Below, piece after piece: positions 26,977-36,737 of a stretch of 64,000 nt of DNA (the first letter of the stretch is position 1; every line of letters starts with the position of its first letter). The position numbers were made by a program, and so were the translations under genes. The notes beneath the pieces were generated by a model. That model ran no database searches. It was not told the DNA's origin and saw only the letters and a list, made by a program, of their open reading frames with translations. Source of the stretch: Paenibacillus urinalis (lineage in GTDB: Bacteria > Bacillota > Bacilli > Paenibacillales > Paenibacillaceae); the NCBI RefSeq assembly GCF_028747985.1, contig NZ_CP118108.1, forward strand, positions 2,051,501-2,115,500. The letters are read 5' to 3'.

Positions 26977-27569
26977 TCAAAAATCGTTCCTTTCTTCTCG
27001 GGCTTGGAACCGGAATTGCAGCAGGTGCTTTGATACTGCAGCTGGCCTTGATTGGGCAAGGACAAGCTGGAGGACATGAGACGCAGGATCTCAGTGCACT
27101 GACGAGAGAAGAGCTTCAAGAGGCAGCGGAAGAATTGGAGCTGAAGGTATACGATGCATCTGCCGAGGTCATGACAGAAGAGGAATGGACCGAGGCAAAG
27201 GCAGAGGAGCAGGCGCAGGGCAACAGCACATCTTCCAGCACTAACTCTGGCAATACGGCCAGCAGTGAAGATCCTGAGGCGAGTACCCCTGAACAGCCGG
27301 AGCAGCCGGCAGCACCGGAGAATTCCCAGGCTCCGAAGCCGGCAGACAAGCCAGCATCAGGTACAATTTCTTATCGAGTAATCAACGGGGCTACCCTCAA
27401 TGATGTTGCAGATCATTTGTCGTCTCTTCGTGTATTAGAGAATCGTAATGCTTTCATTGAAGAGGCCAAAAAACAAAAGATCAACAAGAAGATTCAGATA
27501 GGCACCTACGAGTTCACAGAGGGAGAATCCATAGATTCTGTAATATCAAAGCTTATATCAGGACCCTGA
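26973..27569 (+). CDS. MltG/YceG-like protein lacking the catalytic domain
   Basis: The 198-residue product has an N-terminal membrane anchor (about residues 7-28), a Ser/Glu/Pro/Ala-rich linker to about residue 130, and a C-terminal LysM-like domain. That domain matches the N-terminal part of endolytic transglycosylase MltG: the order is VINGATLNDVADHLSSLRVL, then IQIGTYEFTEGESIDSVI. The MltG catalytic glutamate domain is absent, so it is probably a binding or scaffold protein at the cell wall. It is translationally coupled to the SwrB-like gene and is the last gene of the motility operon. Confidence 0.8.
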   Translation: MIKNRSFLLGLGTGIAAGALILQLALIGQGQAGGHETQDLSALTREELQEAAEELELKVYDASAEVMTEEEWTEAKAEEQAQGNSTSSSTNSGNTASSEDPEASTPEQPEQPAAPENSQAPKPADKPASGTISYRVINGATLNDVADHLSSLRVLENRNAFIEEAKKQKINKKIQIGTYEFTEGESIDSVISKLISGP

Positions 27570-27626
27570 TCAGAGACAAGTTTTTTGAAGGTATTGTGAA
27601 ATTAATAGAGATTGATGCCAACTTTG

Positions 27627-27655
27627 TTGCATCGGGGATGCAGTTGTGATATATT
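27627..27655 (+). promoter_or_regulatory. Predicted sigma-A promoter of rpsB (extended -10)
   Basis: TTGCAT (27627-27632) is followed after 17 bases by TATATT (27650-27655), preceded by TG at 27647-27648. This extended -10 arrangement lies about 125 bases before rpsB and would give a long leader. No convincing terminator separates it from the motility operon, so some readthrough is possible. Confidence 0.6.
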
Positions 27656-27691
27656 AATTGACGGTGTTAAAACACACGCTGTGCTAATTCT

Positions 27692-27724
27692 GTCGAGGGT
27701 GCTTGCCTTATGGTAAGTCTTGAC
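27692..27724 (+). promoter_or_regulatory. rpsB leader stem-loop
   Basis: GTCGAG (27692-27697) pairs with CTTGAC (27719-27724), and CTTGCC (27702-27707) pairs with GGTAAG (27712-27717) around a TTAT loop. It lies in the untranslated leader between the promoter and the rpsB start, with no T-run. Ribosomal protein S2 mRNA leaders are autoregulated in some bacteria, so this may be an S2-binding or structural element; that is inference. Confidence 0.5.
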
Positions 27725-27778
27725 GGGAAATGATGCCGGCGGAGGACACAAAAACCAATAATTAGGAGGTGTGTGGAG

Positions 27779-28477
27779 ATGGCAGTTATCTCCATGAAAC
27801 AGCTTCTCGAAGCTGGGGTTCACTTCGGTCACCAAACTCGCCGTTGGAATCCAAAGATGGATCGTTATATCTTCACTGAAAGAAACGGTATTTACATCAT
27901 TGACTTGCAAAAGACAGTGAAAAAGGTTGAGGAAGCTTACAACTTTGTTAAGAGTATCGCAGGAGAGAATGGAACAATTCTGTTCGTAGGTACTAAGAAA
28001 CAAGCTCAAGATTCCGTAAAAGAAGAAGCAGAGCGCGCTGGTCAGTTCTTTATTAACCAACGTTGGCTCGGCGGTACTCTGACTAACTTCCAAACTATTC
28101 AAAAACGTATCGATCGTTTGAAGCAGTTGGAAGCTTGGGAAGAGGACGGCACTTTCCAAGTGCTGCCTAAAAAAGAAGTTATCATTCTCCGTAAAGAGAA
28201 AGACCGTCTCGAGAAATTCCTCGGCGGTATCAAGAACATGAAGGGTCTTCCAAGCGCCCTGTTCGTAATCGACCCACGTAAAGAGCGTATCGCAGTTGCG
28301 GAAGCTCGCAAATTGGGTATCCCAATCGTAGGTATCGTTGATACAAACTGCGATCCGGACGAAATCGATTATGTCATTCCTGGTAACGATGACGCGATTC
28401 GCGCGGTTAAATTGCTTACTGGTAAAATGGCTGATGCTGTTATCGAAGCTCATCAAGGCGAAGAAACATCCGCTTAA
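27779..28477 (+). CDS. rpsB: 30S ribosomal protein S2
   Basis: S2 joins the back of the small subunit late in assembly and interacts with S1. The 232-residue product begins [20 protein letters not shown] and has the conserved [12 protein letters not shown] and [14 protein letters not shown] segments. ATG 27779 is preferred over GTG 27773 by the spacing from AGGAGG (27764-27769). Codon choice is strongly biased, as expected for a highly expressed gene; this bias also creates a long spurious frame on the opposite strand. Confidence 0.99.
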   Translation: MAVISMKQLLEAGVHFGHQTRRWNPKMDRYIFTERNGIYIIDLQKTVKKVEEAYNFVKSIAGENGTILFVGTKKQAQDSVKEEAERAGQFFINQRWLGGTLTNFQTIQKRIDRLKQLEAWEEDGTFQVLPKKEVIILRKEKDRLEKFLGGIKNMKGLPSALFVIDPRKERIAVAEARKLGIPIVGIVDTNCDPDEIDYVIPGNDDAIRAVKLLTGKMADAVIEAHQGEETSA

Positions 28478-28516
28478 GCATGGCTTTGTAAGGGTCTCAT
28501 GTATATGAATTAAATG

Positions 28517-28561
28517 AAAAGGGTGGTTGGTAGGTGGATAACCTTTCACTGCCCTTTTTTT
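28517..28561 (+). terminator. Terminator/attenuator between rpsB and tsf
   Basis: AAAAGGG (28517-28523) can pair with CCCTTTT (28552-28558), with extra inner pairing of GGTT and AACC, and is followed by a T-run. The stem is imperfect, so partial termination that lowers tsf relative to rpsB is plausible. Confidence 0.6.
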
Positions 28562-28599
28562 AGGGTCATACGCAAAATTATCCTCTGGAGGGAAATCAA

Positions 28600-29250
28600 A
28601 TGGCAGTAGATGCGAAATTGGTTAAAGAGCTTCGCGAAAAAACTGGCGCTGGTATGCTGGATTGCAAAAAAGCACTGGAAGAAGCGAACAATGATGTAAC
28701 AAAAGCAACTGAAATTCTTCGTGAAAAAGGTCTGGCTGCAGCAGCAAACAAAGCTGGCCGTGTAGCAACTGAAGGTGTGGTTCAATCTTACATCCACGCT
28801 GGCGGACGGATCGGCGTATTGGTTGAAGTTAACTGCGAAACTGACTTCGTAGCAATGACTGACCAATTCAAAGAGTTTGCACGCGACATTGCTATGCACA
28901 TTGCTGCTTCGAACCCGCTTTATGTAACTCGCGAGGAAGTTCCTCAAGAAGAGATTGAGAAAGAAAAAGAAATTTTGAAAGCTCAAGCTCTTAATGAAGG
29001 AAAACCAGAAAAAATCGTTGAAAAAATGGTTGAAGGCCGCATCGGTAAATACTACGAAGAATACTGCTTGCTTGAGCAATCTTTCGTTAAGAACCCTGAT
29101 GTAACTATCCAACAATTGCTGAACGAAAAAATCAGCACAATTGGTGAGAATATTTCCATCCGTCGCTTTGTTCGTTACGAACTGGGTGAAGGTCTTGAGA
29201 AAAAACAAGATAACTTCGTAGAAGAAGTTATGGCACAAGTGAAAAACTAA
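28600..29250 (+). CDS. tsf: Elongation factor Ts (short form)
   Basis: EF-Ts is the nucleotide exchange factor for EF-Tu. The 216-residue product has the N-terminal UBA-like domain with [20 protein letters not shown] and the core motif VNCETDFVA with the EF-Tu contact residues TDFV. It is much shorter than B. subtilis EF-Ts (about 290 residues): the second core subdomain is reduced, nearer the length of the Thermus type. ATG 28600 follows TGGAGGG. A strong terminator follows 154 bases later. Confidence 0.98.
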   Translation: MAVDAKLVKELREKTGAGMLDCKKALEEANNDVTKATEILREKGLAAAANKAGRVATEGVVQSYIHAGGRIGVLVEVNCETDFVAMTDQFKEFARDIAMHIAASNPLYVTREEVPQEEIEKEKEILKAQALNEGKPEKIVEKMVEGRIGKYYEEYCLLEQSFVKNPDVTIQQLLNEKISTIGENISIRRFVRYELGEGLEKKQDNFVEEVMAQVKN

Positions 29251-29404
29251 TTATTGAAACATGTATGAACAGAAATCGGACTTGCCCATGTCTTCTGAAG
29301 ATATAATTAGATTAGCTTCATGAGATTTTACAAGACACCTTTATATTGGAAGAAGAACTGGATAGTCCGAGATTCGGCTCAGAAAGTTTTCTTTAACTAA
29401 GAGT

Positions 29405-29432
29405 GGAACACAATCCGTGTTCCTTTCTTTTT
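29405..29432 (+). terminator. Terminator/attenuator between tsf and pyrH
   Basis: A perfect stem GGAACAC (29405-29411) with GTGTTCC (29417-29423), five-base loop AATCC, is followed by TTTCTTTTT. It lies about 70 bases before pyrH. A TATAAT at 29302-29307 upstream might be part of a promoter for the short leader, but no good -35 is seen. Confidence 0.8.
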
Positions 29433-29438
29433 AACTAA

Positions 29439-30229
<791 letters not shown>

Positions 30230-30230
<1 letters not shown>

Positions 30231-30784
30231 TGCCACAATCAATTAAAAAGAATGCTGAAGAGCGTATGGACAAAGCGATTCTAGCACTGAAACGTGATCT
30301 TTCAACACTTCGTGCAGGTCGTGCAACACCTGCTCTGCTTGATCGTATTCAAGTTGAATATTATGGTGCACCTACGCCTCTGAACCAGCTTGCAAATATT
30401 AACACACCGGATTCCCGTACGCTGATGATTCAGCCTTGGGACAAATCCTCTCTCGCTGATATCGAGCGTGCGATTATGAAGTCTGATCTGGGACTGACTC
30501 CTGCGAATGACGGAGCAATGATTCGTTTGTCGATTCCTCCGCTTACGGAAGAGCGCAGAACAGAATTGGTGAAATTCACGAAGAAATTCGGCGAAGAAGC
30601 CAAGGTTGCAATCCGTAATATTCGCCGCGATGCGAACGATGATATTAAGAAGCTCGAAAAATCCGAAATTTCGGAAGATGAGTCCCGCAGACATCAAGAA
30701 GATATTCAAAAAGCAACAGACAAGTTTGTTGCCGAAGTAGATAAAGTTCTTGCTGCAAAAGAAAAAGAAATTATGGAAGTTTAA
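30230..30784 (+). CDS. frr: Ribosome recycling factor
   Basis: RRF splits post-termination ribosomes with EF-G. The 184-residue product is of normal length with the conserved [29 protein letters not shown] and [15 protein letters not shown] segments. The start overlaps the pyrH stop by one base and has AAAGGGA upstream, so the two are co-translated. Confidence 0.99.
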
Positions 30785-30801
30785 TTAAGCATAGCATACG
30801 G

Positions 30802-30832
30802 CCCCTCCGCCTTCGGTGGGGTTTGCTCTTTT
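30802..30832 (+). terminator. Terminator after frr
   Basis: CCCCTCCG (30802-30809) pairs with CGGTGGGG (30814-30821) around a short CCTT loop with one T:T mismatch, and TTTGCTCTTTT follows. The T-tract is interrupted, so it may act as a partial terminator before uppS. Confidence 0.65.
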
Positions 30833-30877
30833 CACAAGAGTGAAAAGAAACTTCATGGGAATTTTGGAGGAAGTCGA

Positions 30878-31645
30878 ATGATGAAACGCTTTCGGTCATG
30901 GTTGAACGGTGATGACAAGAAAGAGCTGCCACAGCTGTCCAAGGATAACATCCCGAAGCATGTTGCGATTATTATGGATGGTAACGGAAGATGGGCTAAA
31001 CGGCAGGGCTTGCCCCGTATTATGGGTCATCAGAGTGGCATGAAGGCTGTTAAACGTGCTACGATAGCTGCAAATGATTTAGGTGTGGAATATTTGACCA
31101 TGTATGCCTTTTCCACCGAAAATTGGACCAGGCCAAGAGACGAAGTTGATTTTTTGATGAGACTGCCTGTTGATTTCTTGTCACAGGAATTGGATGAGCT
31201 CATTGAAAAAAATGTGCGCGTTAAAATGATGGGGCATGAAGAGCAGCTTCCGGAACATACCATTAAGGCGGTCAAAGAGGCGATTGAAAAGACAAAACAC
31301 AATACCGGGATGGTATTGAATTTTGCTCTGAATTATGGCAGCCGTAAGGAGATCACGGAGGCAGTAAGATTACTTGGTCTTAAAATTGAAGCCGGGGAAC
31401 TTCAAGCAAGTGAGATTACGTCTGAGCTCATCGGGGAACATTTGTTAACAAGCAGCTTGCCTGATCCTGATCTGCTTATACGTACGAGCGGTGAGCTTCG
31501 TTTAAGTAACTTCATGTTGTGGCAGCTTGCTTATAGTGAGATGTGGTTTACTGATATTTATTGGCCTGAATTCGAGAAGCAGCATTTGTACGAGGCTGTA
31601 GCTGAATATCAGCAAAGAACGAGAAGATATGGCGGTTTGAAGTAA
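30878..31645 (+). CDS. uppS: Isoprenyl transferase (undecaprenyl diphosphate synthase)
   Basis: UppS makes C55 undecaprenyl diphosphate, the lipid carrier for cell wall precursors. The 255-residue product has the catalytic Asp D34 in IIMDGNGRWAKRQ, the following GHQSGM, the YAFSTENWTRP motif and the C-terminal DLLIRTSGELRLSNFM signature. ATG 30878 or 30881 both fit the GGAGGAA site. Next comes cdsA, 17 bases downstream. Confidence 0.98.
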   Translation: MMKRFRSWLNGDDKKELPQLSKDNIPKHVAIIMDGNGRWAKRQGLPRIMGHQSGMKAVKRATIAANDLGVEYLTMYAFSTENWTRPRDEVDFLMRLPVDFLSQELDELIEKNVRVKMMGHEEQLPEHTIKAVKEAIEKTKHNTGMVLNFALNYGSRKEITEAVRLLGLKIEAGELQASEITSELIGEHLLTSSLPDPDLLIRTSGELRLSNFMLWQLAYSEMWFTDIYWPEFEKQHLYEAVAEYQQRTRRYGGLK

Positions 31646-31661
31646 TGGAGGATGGACCAAG

Positions 31662-32456
31662 TTGAAACAGCGAGTCATAACGGGAATTGTTGCCGGAGTT
31701 TTTTTTCTGGGATTTGCCATATTGGGAGGAACTTGGTATAACCTTCTAATCCTCTTGATGTCTCTGATCGGTTTATATGAATTTATTCGTATGATCGGGG
31801 TCTCACCATTTGGGGGAACTGCATTTATAGGCTATATAAGTGTTCTGATACTCGTATTTCCATCAGTACTCGCAAGCTTAGATATATCATTGTCGCATAT
31901 TCAGATCATATGGCTCTTAATGCTGCTGTTCCTCACTGCTACAGTAACAACCAAGAACAAACTGACCGTTCAAACAGCGGCACTGATGTTTATTGGTGTC
32001 GTATATGTTGGGATCGGTTTTTATTATATTGCAACAACTCGTCAGTTACAGGATGGTTTGTTCTGGACCTTTATGATTCTAGTCAGTATATGGGGCAGTG
32101 ATGCCGGGGCCTATTTTGTCGGTAAAACGATCGGTAAGCATAAGCTCTGGCCTGTGATCAGTCCGAACAAAACGATCGAAGGGGCTGTCGGCGGCATTGT
32201 CATTGCAGTTATCATTTCAATAGGCTTTGCGCTGTTATCCGATGGAATTGTCGGTGTTGGAAATGCAGTGCTGATCGGACTGTCCTCTGCAATCATTGGA
32301 CAAATGGGTGATTTGGTACAGTCTGCATACAAACGTGTGTATGGAATTAAGGATTCGGGCAGTCTGCTGCCTGGACATGGCGGTATACTTGATCGCTGTG
32401 ACAGCTGGATATTTGTGTTTCCGTTTGTACATATGCTCGCACTGATACCTTACTAG
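31662..32456 (+). CDS. cdsA: Phosphatidate cytidylyltransferase
   Basis: CdsA converts phosphatidic acid and CTP to CDP-diacylglycerol for phospholipid synthesis. The 264-residue product is a multi-pass membrane protein with seven to eight helices. It has the C-terminal family signature KDSGSLLPGHGGILDRCDS with the catalytic Asp residues. TTG 31662 follows ATGGAGGA and is the first codon consistent with the N-terminal RVITGIVAGVFFLG. Confidence 0.97.
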   Translation: MKQRVITGIVAGVFFLGFAILGGTWYNLLILLMSLIGLYEFIRMIGVSPFGGTAFIGYISVLILVFPSVLASLDISLSHIQIIWLLMLLFLTATVTTKNKLTVQTAALMFIGVVYVGIGFYYIATTRQLQDGLFWTFMILVSIWGSDAGAYFVGKTIGKHKLWPVISPNKTIEGAVGGIVIAVIISIGFALLSDGIVGVGNAVLIGLSSAIIGQMGDLVQSAYKRVYGIKDSGSLLPGHGGILDRCDSWIFVFPFVHMLALIPY

Positions 32457-32512
32457 CAGGTGAATGTATAGACACAATTGTGCGATCAAAGTAATGACAT
32501 GAGGTGTACCAT

Positions 32513-33652
32513 ATGAAGAAAATATCAGTTCTTGGTTCCACAGGCTCTATTGGAACTCAGACATTGGATGTCATTTCAATGCATCCGGATAAATTTCAAG
32601 TAGAAGGCTTGTCTGCCGGATCAAATGTGGAGCTGCTGATCGAGCAGGCGAACATGTATCACCCTAAGAAAGTCTCTGTAAGCCGTAAGGAAGATGTGGA
32701 TAGGGTCAAATCTAATGTTCCTGCGGGCACCGAAGTATACTTCGGTGAAGAAGGATTAATAGAAGTGGCTGCCGGTACGGACGCCGAGATCGTAATTACA
32801 GCGGTCATGGGTAGTGTAGGCCTCAAATCTACTCTTGCGGCGATTAAGGAACGGAAGCAAATTGGACTTGCGAACAAGGAAACTCTTGTAACTGCAGGTC
32901 ATCTGGTTACATCACTAGCCAAGGACAACGATGTGCAGATTATACCCGTGGACAGTGAACATTCAGCCATATTCCAATGTCTGAACGGCGAAGAGATTCG
33001 TGAAGTGAAGAATATAACACTGACGGCCTCCGGCGGATCTTTCAGACATTTAACCCGGGATCAGCTGCAGCATGTGACGGTAGAGGATGCACTCAAGCAT
33101 CCAAACTGGTCGATGGGATCCAAGATTACGATTGATTCGGCTACAATGGTGAACAAAGGACTTGAAGTCATTGAGGCCAGATGGCTGTTCGGTCTGCCTT
33201 ATGAGCAGATCAATGTCTTGCTGCATCCAGAGAGTATTATTCATTCCTTTATCGAGTTTCAGGATACGAGCATGATTGCGCAGATGGGGAATCCTGATAT
33301 GCGGGTGCCGATTCAATATGCATTAACTTATCCGAACAGGCTGCCTTCACCTGCAACATCCTTGTCGCTCGCAGAGATTGGATCCCTGCATTTTAAAGAG
33401 ATGGATATGGAACGGTTCCCTTGTCTCCGGCTAGCTTTTGAATGCGGCAAAATGGGTGGTACAGCAACAACGGCATTTAATGCGGCTAATGAAGTCGCTG
33501 TCGCGCGGTTCCTAACAGGTGAAATTTCCTTCCTCAAAATTGAGGAGATTATTGAGCGAGTCATTGAAACTCACAGCAATGTGCTGAATCCTGACCTTTC
33601 TGAAATTGACAGAGTGGATCGATATGTCAGGAAGCTGGCGGGACAAATGTAA
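32513..33652 (+). CDS. dxr: 1-deoxy-D-xylulose-5-phosphate reductoisomerase
   Basis: Dxr makes 2-C-methyl-D-erythritol 4-phosphate, the committed step of the MEP isoprenoid pathway that feeds UppS. The 379-residue product has the NADPH-binding [13 protein letters not shown]. The metal and substrate region follows as [21 protein letters not shown] and [21 protein letters not shown] 32513 follows GAGGTG. Both neighbours, cdsA and rasP, are standard for this locus. Confidence 0.98.
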   Translation: MKKISVLGSTGSIGTQTLDVISMHPDKFQVEGLSAGSNVELLIEQANMYHPKKVSVSRKEDVDRVKSNVPAGTEVYFGEEGLIEVAAGTDAEIVITAVMGSVGLKSTLAAIKERKQIGLANKETLVTAGHLVTSLAKDNDVQIIPVDSEHSAIFQCLNGEEIREVKNITLTASGGSFRHLTRDQLQHVTVEDALKHPNWSMGSKITIDSATMVNKGLEVIEARWLFGLPYEQINVLLHPESIIHSFIEFQDTSMIAQMGNPDMRVPIQYALTYPNRLPSPATSLSLAEIGSLHFKEMDMERFPCLRLAFECGKMGGTATTAFNAANEVAVARFLTGEISFLKIEEIIERVIETHSNVLNPDLSEIDRVDRYVRKLAGQM

Positions 33653-33714
33653 ATAAGGTTTCATCCTGCTTACTTGATTCTATAAGGAGATGCTGCATAA
33701 AAGATTTGATTCTC

Positions 33715-33742
33715 TTGTATCCTCTATCTGAATAATGATAAT
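33715..33742 (+). promoter_or_regulatory. Possible sigma-A promoter upstream of rasP
   Basis: TTGTAT (33715-33720) and GATAAT (33737-33742) are separated by 16 bases in the 141-base gap between dxr and rasP. Similarity to consensus is moderate and the gap is otherwise featureless, so this is a weak call. Confidence 0.35.
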
Positions 33743-33793
33743 GTAAGTAGGACATGACTAGCTCTTCTTAAGTAAAAGGAGGATGGAAGTAAC

Positions 33794-35065
33794 TTGGAAA
33801 CCTTGCAGATTGTAGTACTAACAGTACTCATGTTTTTCGTCATTGTGACGGTGCATGAATGGGGCCATTACTATTTTGCCAAGCGTGCGGGAATTCTTGT
33901 CAGAGAATTTGCCATCGGTTTTGGTCCAAAGCTGTTTTCTTATAAGCATCAGGAGACGGTGTTCACCCTGCGTTTGCTTCCGTTTGGAGGATATGCACGG
34001 ATGGCAGGGGAAGATCCGGAGCTCATTGAGATTCAGCCTGGTCAGACGATTGCGATTAAGTCAGCGGACGGGCTGGTGAAATCGATCTATCTGGATCAGC
34101 TGGATAACCGTAAAAATGTGGTGCGCGGAGAGATCCTCTCCATCGATCTGGAGCGCAGACTTATGATTGAGATGGATGTTGATGGAGAGAAGCAGCAATT
34201 CCCTGTCCATCCACAGGCGATGCTCATTGCAAGAGGACAGGAGACACAGATTGCTCCTAAGGATCGCCAGTTTAACAGCAAGACGGTCGGTCAAAGAGCG
34301 TTGGCCATTTTTGCCGGACCGTTTATGAACTTCTTGCTGGCCTTTGTCCTGTTTGCGATCCATGCCATGATCGCCGGCACTCCGGTTGAGAATCCAACTT
34401 ATGTGAAGATTGGTAATGTTACTGAGGGGATGCCTGCTGCAGAAGCCGACCTTCGTAAAGGGGATATCATTGAAACCATTAATGGTGAGGCTATTGGTGG
34501 AGATTACAACAAAATGGTGACGATGATTGCTGAATCGATGGACAAACCTATGGATTGGACAGTGCGGAGGGGAGACGAAGTATTCGATCTGAGCATTACC
34601 CCGAGAGCAATGGAAGGTCAGGAAGGTGGAAAGGTCGGAATCACCTCTGAAATACCTACTGAGGATGTCGGATTCTTCGAATCCTTTGCGGTGGCAGGAA
34701 ATAATATGGTCACAACAACAAAGAGTATATTTGAAGGCTTCCGGATGCTGATTGCTCAGTTCAACATTGATGATCTGGGCGGACCGGTTCGTACCTTTGA
34801 AGTGACGGGTCAAATTGCGAAGCAGGGCATTTTACAGTTGACACAATGGACTGCAATCCTTAGCCTGTATTTAGGGATATTTAATCTGTTGCCGATTCCA
34901 GCCTTGGATGGAAGCCGACTTATCTTCTTGGGGATTGAAGGGCTTCGCGGCAAACCGATTGATCCGAATCGAGAAGGCATGGTGCACTTCATTGGGTTCG
35001 CGATGCTGTTCTTGCTCATGATCGCGGTAACCTATAACGATATTTTAAGATTGATTAATGGATAA
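33794..35065 (+). CDS. rasP: Site-2 intramembrane zinc metalloprotease RasP/RseP
   Basis: RasP cleaves anti-sigma factors and membrane peptides within the membrane. The 423-residue product has the zinc motif in the first helix (VTVHEWGHYYFAKRAG, so HExxH is intact) and the early conserved FAIGFGPKLFSYK. One PDZ domain lies at about residues 200-280, with KGDIIETINGEAIGG. The LDG motif is in NLLPIPALDGSRL near the C-terminus. TTG 33794 follows AAAAGGAGGATGG. The Bacillus name rasP is used; rseP is an equivalent name. Confidence 0.97.
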   Translation: METLQIVVLTVLMFFVIVTVHEWGHYYFAKRAGILVREFAIGFGPKLFSYKHQETVFTLRLLPFGGYARMAGEDPELIEIQPGQTIAIKSADGLVKSIYLDQLDNRKNVVRGEILSIDLERRLMIEMDVDGEKQQFPVHPQAMLIARGQETQIAPKDRQFNSKTVGQRALAIFAGPFMNFLLAFVLFAIHAMIAGTPVENPTYVKIGNVTEGMPAAEADLRKGDIIETINGEAIGGDYNKMVTMIAESMDKPMDWTVRRGDEVFDLSITPRAMEGQEGGKVGITSEIPTEDVGFFESFAVAGNNMVTTTKSIFEGFRMLIAQFNIDDLGGPVRTFEVTGQIAKQGILQLTQWTAILSLYLGIFNLLPIPALDGSRLIFLGIEGLRGKPIDPNREGMVHFIGFAMLFLLMIAVTYNDILRLING

Positions 35066-35143
35066 TTGTTACTCGCATATCATCCATGAGCTGTATGGAT
35101 CAATGGATGATGTGTGAACTATGGGAGGACGGAAACGAGTCTT

Positions 35144-36592
35144 ATGTCGAACGATAAACAGTTTGTTACGGAAATTACACCCCAGTCAGAGGATTTCTCT
35201 CGCTGGTATATAGACACCATTAAGAAAGCAGATCTGATGGATTACTCTCCCGTTCGGGGATGTATCGTTTTCAAACCGGATGGCTATGAAATCTGGGAAC
35301 ATATTCAGGAAGAGATGGATAGACGTTTCAAAGAAACAGGCCATCGTAATGCATACTTCCCAATGTTTATCCCGGAGAGCTTCTTCCAGAAGGAGAAGGA
35401 GCACGTTGAGGGCTTCAATCCTGAGCTGCCATGGGTTACAGAAGCGGGTGGAGAGAAGCTCGAAGAGAGACTTGCTATTCGTCCTACCTCGGAGACGATC
35501 TTTGGACATATGTATTCCAAATGGATTCAATCCTATCGTGATCTGCCAGTGATGATCAATCAGTGGGCCAACGTGGTACGCTGGGAGAAACGTACGATGC
35601 CTTTCTTGCGCACAAGCGAGTTCTTATGGCAAGAAGGCCATACTGCTCATGAAACGGAAGAGGAAGCTCGTCAGGAAACGATGCAAATGCTAGAGGTGTA
35701 CCGTGAGGTTGTGGAGAACGTACTCGCAATTCCGGTCATCAAGGGGCAAAAGACCAAATCCGAGAAATTTGCCGGTGCAGTGGACACCTTCTCCATTGAG
35801 GCCATGATGAAGGACGGACGTGCGGTTCAAGCGGGAACCTCTCACTACATGGGCACAAATTTCGCCAAGGCTTTTGAAATACAGTATTTGAATCGTGAAA
35901 ATACGCTGGAGTATGCACATACGACTTCATGGGGGACAAGCACGCGTCTCATCGGAGCGATGATTATGGTGCATGGTGATGATCGTGGACTGGCACTGCC
36001 ACCTAAGGTTGCGCCTACACAAGTGATTATGATTCCAATTGGACCTCCGAAGACTCGAGATCAAGTCGTTGGCCGGGCTGATGAGCTGTATGCTGAATTG
36101 AAGAAGGCCGGTATTCGTGTGAAAATGGACGATCGCAGTGATGTACGTCCTGGCTGGAAATTTAATGAATACGAAATGCGCGGTGTACCTGTACGCCTGG
36201 AGATCGGTCCTCGTGACATGGAGAATGGAGTATGTGTGCTTGTATCCAGAATCTCCGGTGAGAAGAAGGTTGTCCAGCAGGCAGATTTGGTAGAAGAGAT
36301 CAAGGCTATGCTGGAGCAAGTGCAGAACGAAATGTTCGAGCGTGCCCAGAACTTCATGAAGGACAACTTCTACTCCGTTAACACGATTGACGAGATGAAG
36401 GAACTGATGGAAGAAAAACGCGGCTTCTCACTTGCCGGCTGGTGTGGTTCTGACGCTTGTGAAGACAAGGTCAAAGAAGTGACAGGGGCGACGAGCCGTA
36501 ATATTCCGTTTGAACCTGCTGAGGAAAAACATACCTGTCTGGTATGTGGACAGAAGGCCGAACATACGGTAGTATTTGCTAGAGCATATTAA
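35144..36592 (+). CDS. proS: Prolyl-tRNA synthetase, archaeal/eukaryotic-like short type
   Basis: ProS charges tRNA-Pro. The 482-residue product is the short ProS type 3. It has class II motif 1 in the RPTSETIFGHMYSKW region, motif 2 in VVRWEKRTMPFLRTSEFLWQ and motif 3 in MVHGDDRGLALPPKVAP. It lacks the roughly 180-residue editing insertion of bacterial-type ProRS and has a Cys-rich C-terminal zinc-like domain (CGSDAC and CLVCG) ending in Tyr, as in archaeal-type enzymes. ATG 35144 is used, though the GGGAGGA site lies about 14 bases away. Confidence 0.96.
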   Translation: MSNDKQFVTEITPQSEDFSRWYIDTIKKADLMDYSPVRGCIVFKPDGYEIWEHIQEEMDRRFKETGHRNAYFPMFIPESFFQKEKEHVEGFNPELPWVTEAGGEKLEERLAIRPTSETIFGHMYSKWIQSYRDLPVMINQWANVVRWEKRTMPFLRTSEFLWQEGHTAHETEEEARQETMQMLEVYREVVENVLAIPVIKGQKTKSEKFAGAVDTFSIEAMMKDGRAVQAGTSHYMGTNFAKAFEIQYLNRENTLEYAHTTSWGTSTRLIGAMIMVHGDDRGLALPPKVAPTQVIMIPIGPPKTRDQVVGRADELYAELKKAGIRVKMDDRSDVRPGWKFNEYEMRGVPVRLEIGPRDMENGVCVLVSRISGEKKVVQQADLVEEIKAMLEQVQNEMFERAQNFMKDNFYSVNTIDEMKELMEEKRGFSLAGWCGSDACEDKVKEVTGATSRNIPFEPAEEKHTCLVCGQKAEHTVVFARAY

Positions 36593-36737
36593 TTTATTTG
36601 AGTATATTTTGAGGATACATGTGTAAGAGAATGACAAGCTTCTGTCCGAAATGAGACGGTGCCTTTTAGCGGATCGGTTCCCATTTTTGCGTGCAGGAGC
36701 TTTTCATGTTCTATGGTTTGAAACGGGGGGAGAAAGA

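Noticed and set aside
1..27569. Sigma-D promoter search within the fla/che operon
   Set aside because: By eye I found no TAAA-N15-GCCGATAT-like site between genes; a GCCGATAG inside cheB lacks a -35 match.
27557..27590. ATCAGG...CCTGAT inverted repeat at the end of the motility operon, considered as a terminator
   Set aside because: The loop is only two to four bases and the T-run begins more than ten bases after the stem, so it does not form a credible terminator.
27602..28549. 315-codon open frame on the minus strand over rpsB
   Set aside because: Antisense shadow of rpsB and its leader; no family resemblance and no ribosome binding site of note.
28546..29238. 230-codon open frame on the minus strand over tsf
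   Set aside because: Phe/Cys-rich antisense shadow of tsf with no supported start.
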